A stretch of 7,302 nt of DNA from SZUA-430 sp036840015 (GTDB taxonomy: Bacteria; Pseudomonadota; Alphaproteobacteria; Micropepsales; Micropepsaceae): the NCBI GenBank assembly GCA_036840015.1, contig DAISVV010000163.1, forward strand, positions 1 through 7,302. The letters run 5' to 3'. The number at the start of each line of letters is the position of its first letter. Within the stretch, counting starts at the first letter, position 1. Positions 1 through 5,567 of this stretch are shown here, piece by piece. The position numbers were made by a program, and so were the translations under genes. Below the pieces are notes generated by a model that was given only the letters and a program-made list of their open reading frames with translations, was not told the DNA's origin and made no database searches.

Positions 1-19
1 CCAGCTGAGCTATAGCCCC
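1..19 (-). tRNA. tRNA-Ala (5' end only, runs off the window)
   Basis: Read on the minus strand, the first 19 bases are GGGGCTATAGCTCAGCTGG. This gives a 7-nt acceptor strand (GGGGCTA), the TA linker, the D-stem GCTC and the start of a D-loop (AGCTGG), which is the standard 5' layout of a tRNA. A GGGG start followed by this D-arm is typical of bacterial tRNA-Ala. The anticodon lies outside the window, so the isoacceptor cannot be named and the amino acid is inferred from the 5' half alone. A promoter-like sequence lies upstream on the same strand (54-82), leaving a 5' leader of roughly 28 nt to be removed by RNase P. Confidence 0.78.
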
Positions 20-53
20 ATCCGAACAGGTGCCGCCTGGGCGCGGCCCCCGT

Positions 54-82
54 TTTATACAAACGATCCCCCCCGACCGCAA
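54..82 (-). promoter_or_regulatory. Sigma-70-type promoter for the tRNA
   Basis: On the minus strand, a -35 box TTGCGG (77-82) and a -10 box TATAAA (54-59) are separated by exactly 17 nt. The -10 box differs from TATAAT only in its last base. The bases just downstream (ACGGGGGCCGC) form a very GC-rich discriminator, a known trait of stable-RNA promoters under stringent (ppGpp) control. The predicted start is near position 47, about 28 nt before the mature tRNA. The arrangement is seen in the sequence; the regulation is inferred. Confidence 0.6.
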
Positions 83-100
83 TGAGCAAGGCAGGGATCG
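64..100. repeat. 7-bp inverted repeat overlapping the tRNA promoter
   Basis: CGATCCC (64-70) and GGGATCG (94-100) form a perfect 7-bp inverted repeat with a 23-nt gap, centres 30 bp apart. It encloses the -35 box of the tRNA promoter. Read on the minus strand it could fold as a stem followed by TTTGT. It may therefore be a weak terminator for the gene ending at 110, or a protein-binding site. The symmetry is visible; either role is a guess. Confidence 0.35.
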
Positions 101-109
101 AAGTCGCAT

Positions 110-619
110 TTACTCTTTGTCGAGGTCACCCTTGTCGATGATGCCACCCACATCGTCCTCGTCATCGACGTTCTCGATCAGGGTATCGTCTTCCTCGTCA
201 TCGCCATCTTCGTCATCCTCGATTTCCTCGAGGTCGACCTCATCACCGACAACCTCGGGCTTGTCGTCCGTGTCCTCGGCTTCCTCATCCTCGACCAGAT
301 CCGGATCGGCGATCGCCTCGTCGTCGAGAGCGACCTCCTTGATCTCTTCCTCGGCCTCTTCCTCTTCTTCCGAACCCTCGGCGCCCTCGGCCTCCTCGGT
401 CTCGTCCGCGTCGTCACGCGCCTCCTTGACCCGGACAGCACCCTCGTCGGTATCCCGCAGGATCGACGCCGTCGACCGCGGGCGGCGCATCTTCACGATC
501 GCTTCCGGCGTGAAGCTGTGTCCGCACTTCGGGCACACGATCGGCTTCTTGCTGAGATCGTAAAACTTGGCAGCGCAACTTGGGCAAATGCGCTTGGTTC
601 CAATATCCGGAGCAGCCAC
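110..619 (-). CDS. TIGR02300 / FYDLN-acid family protein: N-terminal zinc ribbon, long acidic tail
   Basis: This is a 169-residue protein of unknown function found mainly in Alphaproteobacteria. Residues 7-22 (GTKRICPSCAAKFYDL) carry the family signature. Four cysteines at 12, 15, 29 and 32 (CPSC and CPKC) make a probable zinc ribbon. From about residue 54 the protein is dominated by Asp and Glu, and it ends with a DDVGGII motif as in relatives. Such a tail is probably disordered. The GTG at 617-619 is chosen as start because it gives the usual family N-terminus (MAAPDIGTKR). AGGAAA lies 8 nt upstream of it, and no in-frame ATG lies anywhere near. The gene is divergent from aroA, a pairing I recall from other alphaproteobacteria. 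A cytoplasmic role binding nucleic acid or a basic protein is possible but unproven. Family assignment is firm; function is unknown. Confidence 0.88.
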   Translation of the reverse strand: MAAPDIGTKRICPSCAAKFYDLSKKPIVCPKCGHSFTPEAIVKMRRPRSTASILRDTDEGAVRVKEARDDADETEEAEGAEGSEEEEEAEEEIKEVALDDEAIADPDLVEDEEAEDTDDKPEVVGDEVDLEEIEDDEDGDDEEDDTLIENVDDEDDVGGIIDKGDLDKE

Positions 620-662
620 CGCTGGGATTTCCTGGAGTTTGAGGGGGTAATTGAGGGGCGTC

Positions 663-691
663 CCATTGCCATGAAGCGGGCCACCTGTCAA
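663..691 (-). promoter_or_regulatory. Possible promoter for the FYDLN-acid gene
   Basis: A perfect TTGACA -35 box on the minus strand (686-691) is followed after 17 nt by CAATGG (663-668), a poor -10 match. Alphaproteobacterial -10 boxes are loosely conserved, and the position, about 44 nt before the GTG start, is sensible. The call rests mostly on the -35 box. In the same divergent region (620-746) I see no convincing plus-strand promoter for aroA; a TTTAAT at 726-731 is the only -10-like string and lacks a well-spaced -35. Confidence 0.35.
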
Positions 692-746
692 AGAGAAGTT
701 GAAGCACGAACCGCCCGGCACAACCTTTAATCCAAGACGTCGCACC

Positions 747-2099
747 TTGAGCGCCACCGCCAATCCACAGCCACTGGCCGCCGGCAAGTCCCCGGGCCTG
801 GCCGGAAACCCCCGGATTCCGGGCGACAAGTCGATCTCCCACCGGGCCCTGATCTTCGGCGCCCTCGCCGTTGGGGAAACGACGGTCAAAGGCCTGCTCG
901 AGGCGGGCGATGTCCTCAACACCGCGTCGGTCATGCGCGAACTGGGCGCCGACATCACCCGCGATCCGCAGGGCACCTGGCACATCCATGGCGTGGGTGT
1001 CGGCGGCCTCGCCGAACCATCGAACGTGCTGGACCATGGCAACTCGGGAACGGGCGTGCGCCTCGTGATGGGCGCGATTGCGACCTGCCCGCTCAGCGCA
1101 ACTTTCACCGGCGACGCATCGCTGCGCCGCAGGCCCATGGGCCGCGTTCTGGAACCATTGTCGCGCTTCGGCGCTGAGACCATGGGCCGGAAGGGGGGGC
1201 TTTTGCCCCTGACCCTGAAGGGAACGGCCAATCCGCTGCCCGTTACCTATGAATTGCCGGTGCCCTCGGCGCAGGTGAAGTCGGCCGTGCTGCTCGCCGG
1301 CCTCAACGCGCCCGGCCGCACGACCGTCATCGAGCCCGAGGCCACCCGCGACCACACCGAGCGCATGCTCCGCCACTTTGGTGCCACCGTCAGCATCACC
1401 GACGCCGGCCGGCAAGGCCGGGCGATCTCGCTCGACGGCCAGCCGATGCTCACGGGACGCGAGGTCGTGGTACCACCCGACCCGTCCTCGGCAGCCTTCC
1501 CCCTTGTGGCAGCGCTTCTCGTGCCAGGATCGAAGATTTCCCTCTCGCGTGTCATGCTGAACCCGACGCGCGCGGGCCTGCTGGCCGTGCTCACCCGGAT
1601 GGGTGCGCGCATCAGCAAGTCGAACGAACGCATCGAAAGCGGCGAGACAGTAGCCGACCTCGAAGTCACGGCCAGCGCCCTGCGCGCGACGACGACCGAA
1701 CCGGAAATTGCGCCCTCCATGATCGACGAGTTCCCCATACTCGCCGTGGCCGCGGCCTTCGCCGAAGGCACGACGCGCATGAACGGCCTCGCCGAGCTGC
1801 GCGTGAAGGAAAGCGACCGCCTCGCAGCCGTCGCCGCGGGCCTCGGCCAGATCGGCATCACCTGCCGCATGGGCGAGGACTGGCTCGAGGTCGACGGTCG
1901 CGGCACCGACGGCGTGCCGGGAGGCGGCCGCGTGACGACCCACATGGACCACCGCATCGCAATGTCGTTTCTCGTTGCAGGCCTCGCCGCACGCCAGGCC
2001 GTGACGGTCGACGACACCGCCTTCATCTCGACGAGCTTCCCCACCTTCATCCCGATGATGGAGGCCCTGGGCGCCGTGCTCAGGAGGCCGGCGGCTTGA
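747..2099 (+). CDS. aroA: 3-phosphoshikimate 1-carboxyvinyltransferase (EPSP synthase), class II type
   Basis: The enzyme transfers enolpyruvate from PEP to shikimate-3-phosphate, the sixth step of the cytoplasmic shikimate pathway to chorismate. Visible motifs in the 450-residue protein are PGDKSISHR (25-33), the GNSGTG loop (98-103), RRPMGR (128-133), SAQVK (174-178), RDHTE (201-205), DPSSAAFP (245-252), NPTR (272-275), MIDEFP (325-330), ELRVKESDR (350-358) and DHRIAMS (401-407). RDHTE, GDKS, SAQVK and NPTR are the four signatures given for class II (CP4-like) enzymes. No in-frame ATG precedes the catalytic core. The TTG at 747 gives the usual spacing of about 25 residues before PGDK, but its Shine-Dalgarno is weak. 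An in-frame TTG at 699 would add 16 residues. The last 4 nt overlap cmk. Confidence 0.95.
   Translation: MSATANPQPLAAGKSPGLAGNPRIPGDKSISHRALIFGALAVGETTVKGLLEAGDVLNTASVMRELGADITRDPQGTWHIHGVGVGGLAEPSNVLDHGNSGTGVRLVMGAIATCPLSATFTGDASLRRRPMGRVLEPLSRFGAETMGRKGGLLPLTLKGTANPLPVTYELPVPSAQVKSAVLLAGLNAPGRTTVIEPEATRDHTERMLRHFGATVSITDAGRQGRAISLDGQPMLTGREVVVPPDPSSAAFPLVAALLVPGSKISLSRVMLNPTRAGLLAVLTRMGARISKSNERIESGETVADLEVTASALRATTTEPEIAPSMIDEFPILAVAAAFAEGTTRMNGLAELRVKESDRLAAVAAGLGQIGITCRMGEDWLEVDGRGTDGVPGGGRVTTHMDHRIAMSFLVAGLAARQAVTVDDTAFISTSFPTFIPMMEALGAVLRRPAA
2082..2087 (+). promoter_or_regulatory. Ribosome binding site that fixes the TTG start of cmk
   Basis: A full consensus AGGAGG lies inside the end of aroA, 8 nt before the TTG at 2096-2098. 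The strength and spacing of this site support TTG as the true start of cmk. No ATG occurs in frame before the P-loop. Confidence 0.8.
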
Positions 2100-2743
2100 A
2101 GCGCCTTCCGGTCATCGCGATCGACGGTCCCGCCGCATCGGGCAAGGGCACCATCGCCCGTCGCATCGCCGCCAGCCTCGGCTTCGACCATCTCGACACG
2201 GGCCTGCTCTACCGGGGCGTCGGGATGGCCGTGATCGCCGCCGGCAAGGACCCTGCCGACGCCGTGGCAGCAACAGCCGCCGCGCAGGGCTTCAATCCTG
2301 ACTGGCTCGACGATCCGCTCCTGCGATCCGACGTGGCAGGACCGGCCGCATCCAAGGTTGCTGCCGTTCCGGCCGTCCGCGAGGCACTTCTGGCCTTCCA
2401 GCGCCGCTTTGCCCTCGCCCCGCCCGGCGGCCGCGGCGCGGTCCTCGACGGCCGCGACATCGGCACGATCATCTGCCCGGACGCCGACGTGAAGCTCTAC
2501 GTCACCGCAACCGCGGAAATCCGCGCCCGGCGTCGTTACCTCGAGCTCGCCGCCCAGGGGTCGCCCCTGACCCAGGCCGATGTTCTGGCGGATATTGAAG
2601 CCCGCGACCGCCGCGACATGAGCCGCCCTGTCGCACCCCTGGGCCAGGCCCCCGACGCGCACTTGCTGGACACAAGCGATCTGGATATAGAAACGGCCGT
2701 CGCCCGGGCGTTTTCGATCGTCAGGGCGGCGATCGGCACTTGA
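2096..2743 (+). CDS. cmk: Cytidylate kinase (CMP/dCMP kinase)
   Basis: The enzyme phosphorylates CMP and dCMP with ATP in the cytoplasm, supplying CDP for nucleotide recycling. The 215-residue protein opens with the Walker A P-loop GPAASGKGT (11-19). It continues with DTGLLYRG (34-41) in the CMP-binding part, the DGRDIGT signature (118-124), and an ARDRRDMSR segment (169-177) matching the Arg/Asp-rich lid and substrate region. Length is close to the family norm of about 220. The TTG start overlaps the aroA stop (TTGA), so the two are probably translationally coupled. aroA-cmk-rpsA order is common in Proteobacteria. A terminator directly after the stop suggests aroA-cmk is a self-contained operon here. 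Confidence 0.95.
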   Translation: MKRLPVIAIDGPAASGKGTIARRIAASLGFDHLDTGLLYRGVGMAVIAAGKDPADAVAATAAAQGFNPDWLDDPLLRSDVAGPAASKVAAVPAVREALLAFQRRFALAPPGGRGAVLDGRDIGTIICPDADVKLYVTATAEIRARRRYLELAAQGSPLTQADVLADIEARDRRDMSRPVAPLGQAPDAHLLDTSDLDIETAVARAFSIVRAAIGT

Positions 2744-2749
2744 ACGGGT

Positions 2750-2791
2750 GCGCGCGCCTTGGGACCCCGGGGTTCCTGACGCGCTTTTTTT
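2750..2791 (+). terminator. Rho-independent terminator after cmk
   Basis: An outer stem GCGCG (2752-2756) / CGCGC (2780-2784) encloses an inner stem GGGACC (2761-2766) / GGTTCC (2771-2776, one G-T wobble) with a CCGG tetraloop. It is followed directly by seven T (2785-2791). Both the stem and the T tract meet the standard criteria. Confidence 0.85.
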
Positions 2792-2903
2792 GTTCTTGAA
2801 ACCGGGTTGGGCTGATGGGCCGGCGCACCAAGCGCAGTCCCCGTGCACGACCAAGTCCGCCGGCACCGGCCGGTAGGCATGCGCCTTGTTTGGAGACTAC
2901 CAT
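2792..2903 (+). promoter_or_regulatory. rpsA leader region with a hairpin
   Basis: These 112 bases between the cmk terminator and rpsA should hold the rpsA promoter and 5' untranslated region. I see only weak boxes (TTGTTC at 2790-2795, or TTGAAA at 2796-2801, without a good -10), so no promoter is called. A hairpin with a 6-bp stem is visible at 2859-2874 (GCCGGC, loop ACCG, GCCGGT), ending 17 nt before the ribosome binding site GGAGA (2892-2896). In E. coli the S1 protein represses its own leader. A comparable role here is only a possibility. Confidence 0.35.
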
Positions 2904-4628
2904 ATGGCACGCCCTGGCTCGCGCACCGCGCAACAGCCAACCTACAACCCCTCGAAGGAAGATTTCGCAGCCCTCCTCGAGGAAAGCTTCGAGACGCACG
3001 GCCTTCAGGAAGGCAACGTCGTTTCCGGCCGCGTCATCGGCATTGAAAAGGAATTCGCGATCATCGACGTCGGTCTGAAGACCGAAGGCAAGATCGCACT
3101 CAAGGAATTTGCACTCGCCGGCCAGGCACCGAACATCAAGGTCGGTGACACGGTAGAAGTGTTCCTCGACCGCGTCGAGAATGCGATGGGTGAAGCCATC
3201 CTCTCACGCGACAAGGCCCGCCGCGAGGAATCCTGGACGCGTCTCGAGCGCGCCTACGAGGACAAGCTGCGCGTCACCGGCGTCATCTTCGGACGCGTCA
3301 AGGGCGGCTTCACTGTCGACCTCGACGGCGCCGTGGCCTTTCTGCCCGGCAGCCAGGTCGACATCCGCCCCGTGCGCGATGCCGGCCCTCTGATGAACAA
3401 GGTCGAGCCCTTCCACATCCTCAAGATGGACAAGCGCCGTGGCAACATCGTTGTCTCGCGCCGCGCCGTCCTCGAGGAAAGCCGCGCCGAGCAGCGCAAC
3501 GAACTCGTGGCCAACCTCCGCGAGGGCCAGGTCATCGACGGCGTGGTCAAGAACATCACCGACTACGGTGCCTTCGTGGACCTCGGCGGCGTGGACGGCC
3601 TGCTGCACGTGACCGACATCGCGTGGCGCCGCGTCAACCACCCGAGCGAGGTGCTCTCGATCGGCCAGACCGTGAAGGTCCAGGTCGTGAAGGTGAACCC
3701 CGAAACCCAGCGCATCAGCCTTGGCATGAAGCAGCTCGAGGCCGATCCGTGGGAGGGCGTTGCCCAGAAATACCCGGTCAACGGCAAGTTCCGCGGCCGC
3801 GTCACCAACATCACCGACTACGGCGCCTTCGTCGAGCTCGAGCCGGGCGTCGAGGGTCTGGTGCACGTGTCGGAAATGTCCTGGGTCAAGAAGAACGTCC
3901 ACCCGGGCAAGATCGTCTCGACCAGCCAGGAAGTCGAAGTCATGGTGCTCGAGGTGGATGCCACCAAGCGCCGCATCAGCCTCGGCCTGAAGCAGACCAT
4001 GGACAATCCGTGGCATGCCTTCTCCGACCGTCAGCCGGTCGGCAGCCAGATCGAGGGCGAGATCAAGAACATCACCGAATTCGGTCTGTTCATCGGTCTC
4101 GACGGCGACATCGACGGCATGGCCCACCTCTCGGACCTCGACTGGAACGAGCCAGGCGAGGAAGCCATCAAGAAGTACAAGAAGGGTGACCGCGTGAAGG
4201 CCGTCGTTCTCGACATCGACGTCGAGAAGGAACGCATCGCGCTCGGCATCAAGCAGGTCTCCGGCGATCCGATGGAAAGCCTCGGCCCGGTGAAGAAGGG
4301 CGACATCGTGACCTGCTCGGTCATCGACGTGACCGACAGCGGCATCGAAGTGGCCGTGGGCGACCTCAAGTCGTTCATCCGCAAGAACGAGCTGTCGCGT
4401 GATCGCGCCGAGCAGCGCCCCGAGCGCTTCGCGGTTGGCGACAAGATCGATGTCCGCGTGACCAACGTCGACAAGGCCGCTCGCAAGATCAGCCTGTCGA
4501 TCAAGGCCCGCGAGATCGCCGAGGAAAGGGAAGCCGTCGCACAGTACGGTTCTTCCGACTCCGGCGCCTCGCTCGGCGACATCCTCGGCGCTGCCCTGCG
4601 CAGGAAGGCCGAGAAGACGTACGAGTAA
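2904..4628 (+). CDS. rpsA: 30S ribosomal protein S1
   Basis: S1 binds mRNA on the 30S subunit and helps unfold and dock structured or weak-SD messages. The 574-residue protein shows six S1/OB-fold repeats at about 36-103, 120-187, 207-275, 292-363, 379-450 and 464-534. Repeats 3 and 4 are the most alike (both contain NITDYGAFV, at 217-225 and 302-310), and repeat 5 has NITEFGLFI (389-397). In E. coli the first two repeats contact the ribosome and the others bind RNA. A full set of six is normal for Proteobacteria. ATG at 2904 is chosen because GGAGA lies 7 nt upstream and MARPGS is a plausible N-terminus; an upstream TTG (2886) lacks such a site. The gene is flanked by terminators on both sides, which suggests a single-gene transcript. 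Confidence 0.97.
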   Translation: MARPGSRTAQQPTYNPSKEDFAALLEESFETHGLQEGNVVSGRVIGIEKEFAIIDVGLKTEGKIALKEFALAGQAPNIKVGDTVEVFLDRVENAMGEAILSRDKARREESWTRLERAYEDKLRVTGVIFGRVKGGFTVDLDGAVAFLPGSQVDIRPVRDAGPLMNKVEPFHILKMDKRRGNIVVSRRAVLEESRAEQRNELVANLREGQVIDGVVKNITDYGAFVDLGGVDGLLHVTDIAWRRVNHPSEVLSIGQTVKVQVVKVNPETQRISLGMKQLEADPWEGVAQKYPVNGKFRGRVTNITDYGAFVELEPGVEGLVHVSEMSWVKKNVHPGKIVSTSQEVEVMVLEVDATKRRISLGLKQTMDNPWHAFSDRQPVGSQIEGEIKNITEFGLFIGLDGDIDGMAHLSDLDWNEPGEEAIKKYKKGDRVKAVVLDIDVEKERIALGIKQVSGDPMESLGPVKKGDIVTCSVIDVTDSGIEVAVGDLKSFIRKNELSRDRAEQRPERFAVGDKIDVRVTNVDKAARKISLSIKAREIAEEREAVAQYGSSDSGASLGDILGAALRRKAEKTYE

Positions 4629-4659
4629 TCCGGCCAACGCACTTGCAGCATCTCGATCG

Positions 4660-4686
4660 AAGGGGCGGCGAAAGCCGCCCCTTTTT
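4660..4686 (+). terminator. Rho-independent terminator after rpsA
   Basis: GGGGCGGC (4662-4669), a GAAA tetraloop (4670-4673) and GCCGCCCC (4674-4681) form a perfect 8-bp GC stem, which two A-T pairs extend. Five T follow (4682-4686). The site is 31 nt after the rpsA stop codon. Confidence 0.93.
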
Positions 4687-4740
4687 GCTGGCGAGGAGGG
4701 GAAAAACACTTGTTTCATAAGAACTTGGCACGCGAAAACC

Positions 4741-4769
4741 TTGACGGTCCCACCGTCCCTTGGGAGACT
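4741..4769 (+). promoter_or_regulatory. Possible ihfB promoter overlapping a short palindrome
   Basis: TTGACG (4741-4746) is a good -35 candidate. After 17 nt the best -10 is only GAGACT (4764-4769), which is weak. The -35 box overlaps a perfect inverted repeat, GACGGT-CCC-ACCGTC (4743-4757), which could be an operator. A promoter is expected somewhere between the rpsA terminator and ihfB, but this exact placement is tentative. Confidence 0.3.
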
Positions 4770-4825
4770 CGACGCCATTGAGGCGGCAGCGCATCAAGGC
4801 GCCCTGCCAGGGAGATGACCTCGCG

Positions 4826-5131
4826 ATGATCAAGTCGGAACTCGTCCAGAAGCTTGCCGAACAGAACCCGCATCTGTTCCAGCGCGACATCGAGAAGATC
4901 GTGGCGACCATCTTCGGCGAGATTGCAAAGGCGCTCTCCACGGGCGACCGTGTGGAACTGCGCGGCTTCGGCGCCTTTTCCGTCAAGTCACGCCCGGCCC
5001 GTTCGGGCCGCAACCCGCGCACGGGCGAAACCGTGTCCGTCGCTGCCAAGCACGTGCCCTTCTTCAAGACCGGCAAGGAACTGCGCGACAGGCTGAACCG
5101 GCAGAAGCCCGACAGCTCGTCGGGCGAATAG
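4826..5131 (+). CDS. ihfB: Integration host factor subunit beta
   Basis: This is a nucleoid-associated DNA-bending protein that pairs with IHF-alpha and acts in recombination, replication and sigma-54 promoter architecture. The 101-residue protein has the DNABII fold throughout. The N-terminal dimerisation helices cover about 1-40, RGFGAFSV is at 46-53, and the DNA-intercalating arm is GRNPRTGE (61-68) with the minor-groove proline at 64. VPFFKTGKELRDR (77-89) closes the core. The start MIKSELVQKL matches IHF-beta rather than HU, and location after rpsA is the classic ihfB position. An in-frame TTG at 4760 would add 22 residues not typical of the family, so ATG 4826 is preferred; AGGGAG lies 11 nt upstream, a slightly long spacing. 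lapA follows after 37 nt. Confidence 0.95.
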   Translation: MIKSELVQKLAEQNPHLFQRDIEKIVATIFGEIAKALSTGDRVELRGFGAFSVKSRPARSGRNPRTGETVSVAAKHVPFFKTGKELRDRLNRQKPDSSSGE

Positions 5132-5168
5132 CTCCACGCACGCCAATGCACATTCAACGGAGGCCAGG

Positions 5169-5507
5169 ATGACCAGCCTGTTCCGGACCTTCTTCTTCTG
5201 GACCCTCGCCCTCGCCGTCGCGGCGCTGGCCGTCGCCAACCGCGAGGCCACGCTCCTGTCCTTCGACCCCTTCAGCGCCAACAGGCCGGCCTTCGCGCTG
5301 GAACTGCCGCTGTTCTGGATCATCCTCGGCTCGGCCCTCATCGGCATCGTGCTGGGCGGCTGGTCGACATGGCTCGCCCAGGCACCGCTGCGCCGCTCGA
5401 TACGCGACCGCGACGAGCGCATCCGCCGCCTCGAACGCGAACTCGAGGCCGCCCAGTCGATCATCGCGCGCCCGGCAGCGACGACCACAGCCATCGCGCG
5501 CCGCTGA
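5169..5507 (+). CDS. lapA: LapA-domain (DUF1049) inner-membrane protein
   Basis: This is a 112-residue small membrane protein. Two hydrophobic helices are visible, at about 7-23 and 47-69. They are followed by a charged helix at about 74-100 with Arg/Glu heptad-like spacing, probably a cytoplasmic coiled coil, and a low-complexity end rich in Ala, Thr and Arg. This is the LapA layout. In E. coli LapA works with LapB in controlling LpxC and lipopolysaccharide assembly. CGGAGG (5158-5163) sits 5 nt before the ATG. Position after ihfB and before pyrF matches the gene order known in other Proteobacteria except that lapB is absent. Assignment rests on topology and context, as the family is weakly conserved in sequence. 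Confidence 0.78.
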   Translation: MTSLFRTFFFWTLALAVAALAVANREATLLSFDPFSANRPAFALELPLFWIILGSALIGIVLGGWSTWLAQAPLRRSIRDRDERIRRLERELEAAQSIIARPAATTTAIARR

Positions 5508-5514
5508 ACCGGGC

Positions 5515-5528
5515 GGGCGTTTGCGCCC
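5515..5528 (+). other. Small GC hairpin after lapA, no T tract
   Basis: GGGCG-TTTG-CGCCC forms a 5-bp stem 7 nt after the lapA stop codon. No run of T follows, so it is not a proper intrinsic terminator. It could stabilise the 3' end of the ihfB-lapA message or weakly attenuate read-through into pyrF. Confidence 0.3.
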
Positions 5529-5531
5529 CAG

Positions 5532-5561
5532 TTGCCAGCCCGGCCCGCCGCTGCCTATAAG
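5532..5561 (+). promoter_or_regulatory. Promoter for pyrF, predicted leaderless
   Basis: TTGCCA (5532-5537) and TATAAG (5556-5561) are separated by 18 nt. The -10 box ends 6 nt before the ATG at 5568. Since transcription usually starts about 7 nt after the -10 box, the first transcribed base would be at or next to the A of the start codon. This agrees with the absence of a Shine-Dalgarno sequence before pyrF. Confidence 0.5.
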
Positions 5562-5567
5562 CCACGC

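Noticed and set aside
30..563. Plus-strand open frame of 177 codons, very rich in serine
   Set aside because: It is the antisense shadow of the Asp/Glu-rich tail of the minus-strand FYDLN-acid gene: GAx codons read in reverse give TCx serine codons. It has no ribosome binding site and no family resemblance.
620..1231. Upstream extension of the FYDLN-acid frame to an ATG at 1231
   Set aside because: The extension runs antisense through aroA and has no conserved content. The family normally begins a few residues before GTKR, at the GTG at 617-619.
1247..2866. Long minus-strand open frames opposite aroA, cmk and rpsA (also 3204-4778 and 5154-6805)
   Set aside because: High GC content removes stop codons on the antisense strand. 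The plus-strand frames carry complete catalytic and domain motifs, while the antisense translations look low-complexity and unrelated to known proteins.
2815..3078. Possible leader peptide or small gene before rpsA
   Set aside because: It overlaps rpsA out of frame by about 175 bases, lacks a Shine-Dalgarno sequence, and its Pro/Ser/Arg-rich content is that of a shifted frame.
4725..4741. Sigma-54 promoter before ihfB (TTGGCACG)
   Set aside because: The -24-like half matches well, but the -12 GC element at the required spacing is missing (CC at 4739-4740).
5515..5528. Intrinsic terminator between lapA and pyrF
   Set aside because: The stem is only 5 bp and is followed by a mixed sequence without a T run, so it is listed as a hairpin only.
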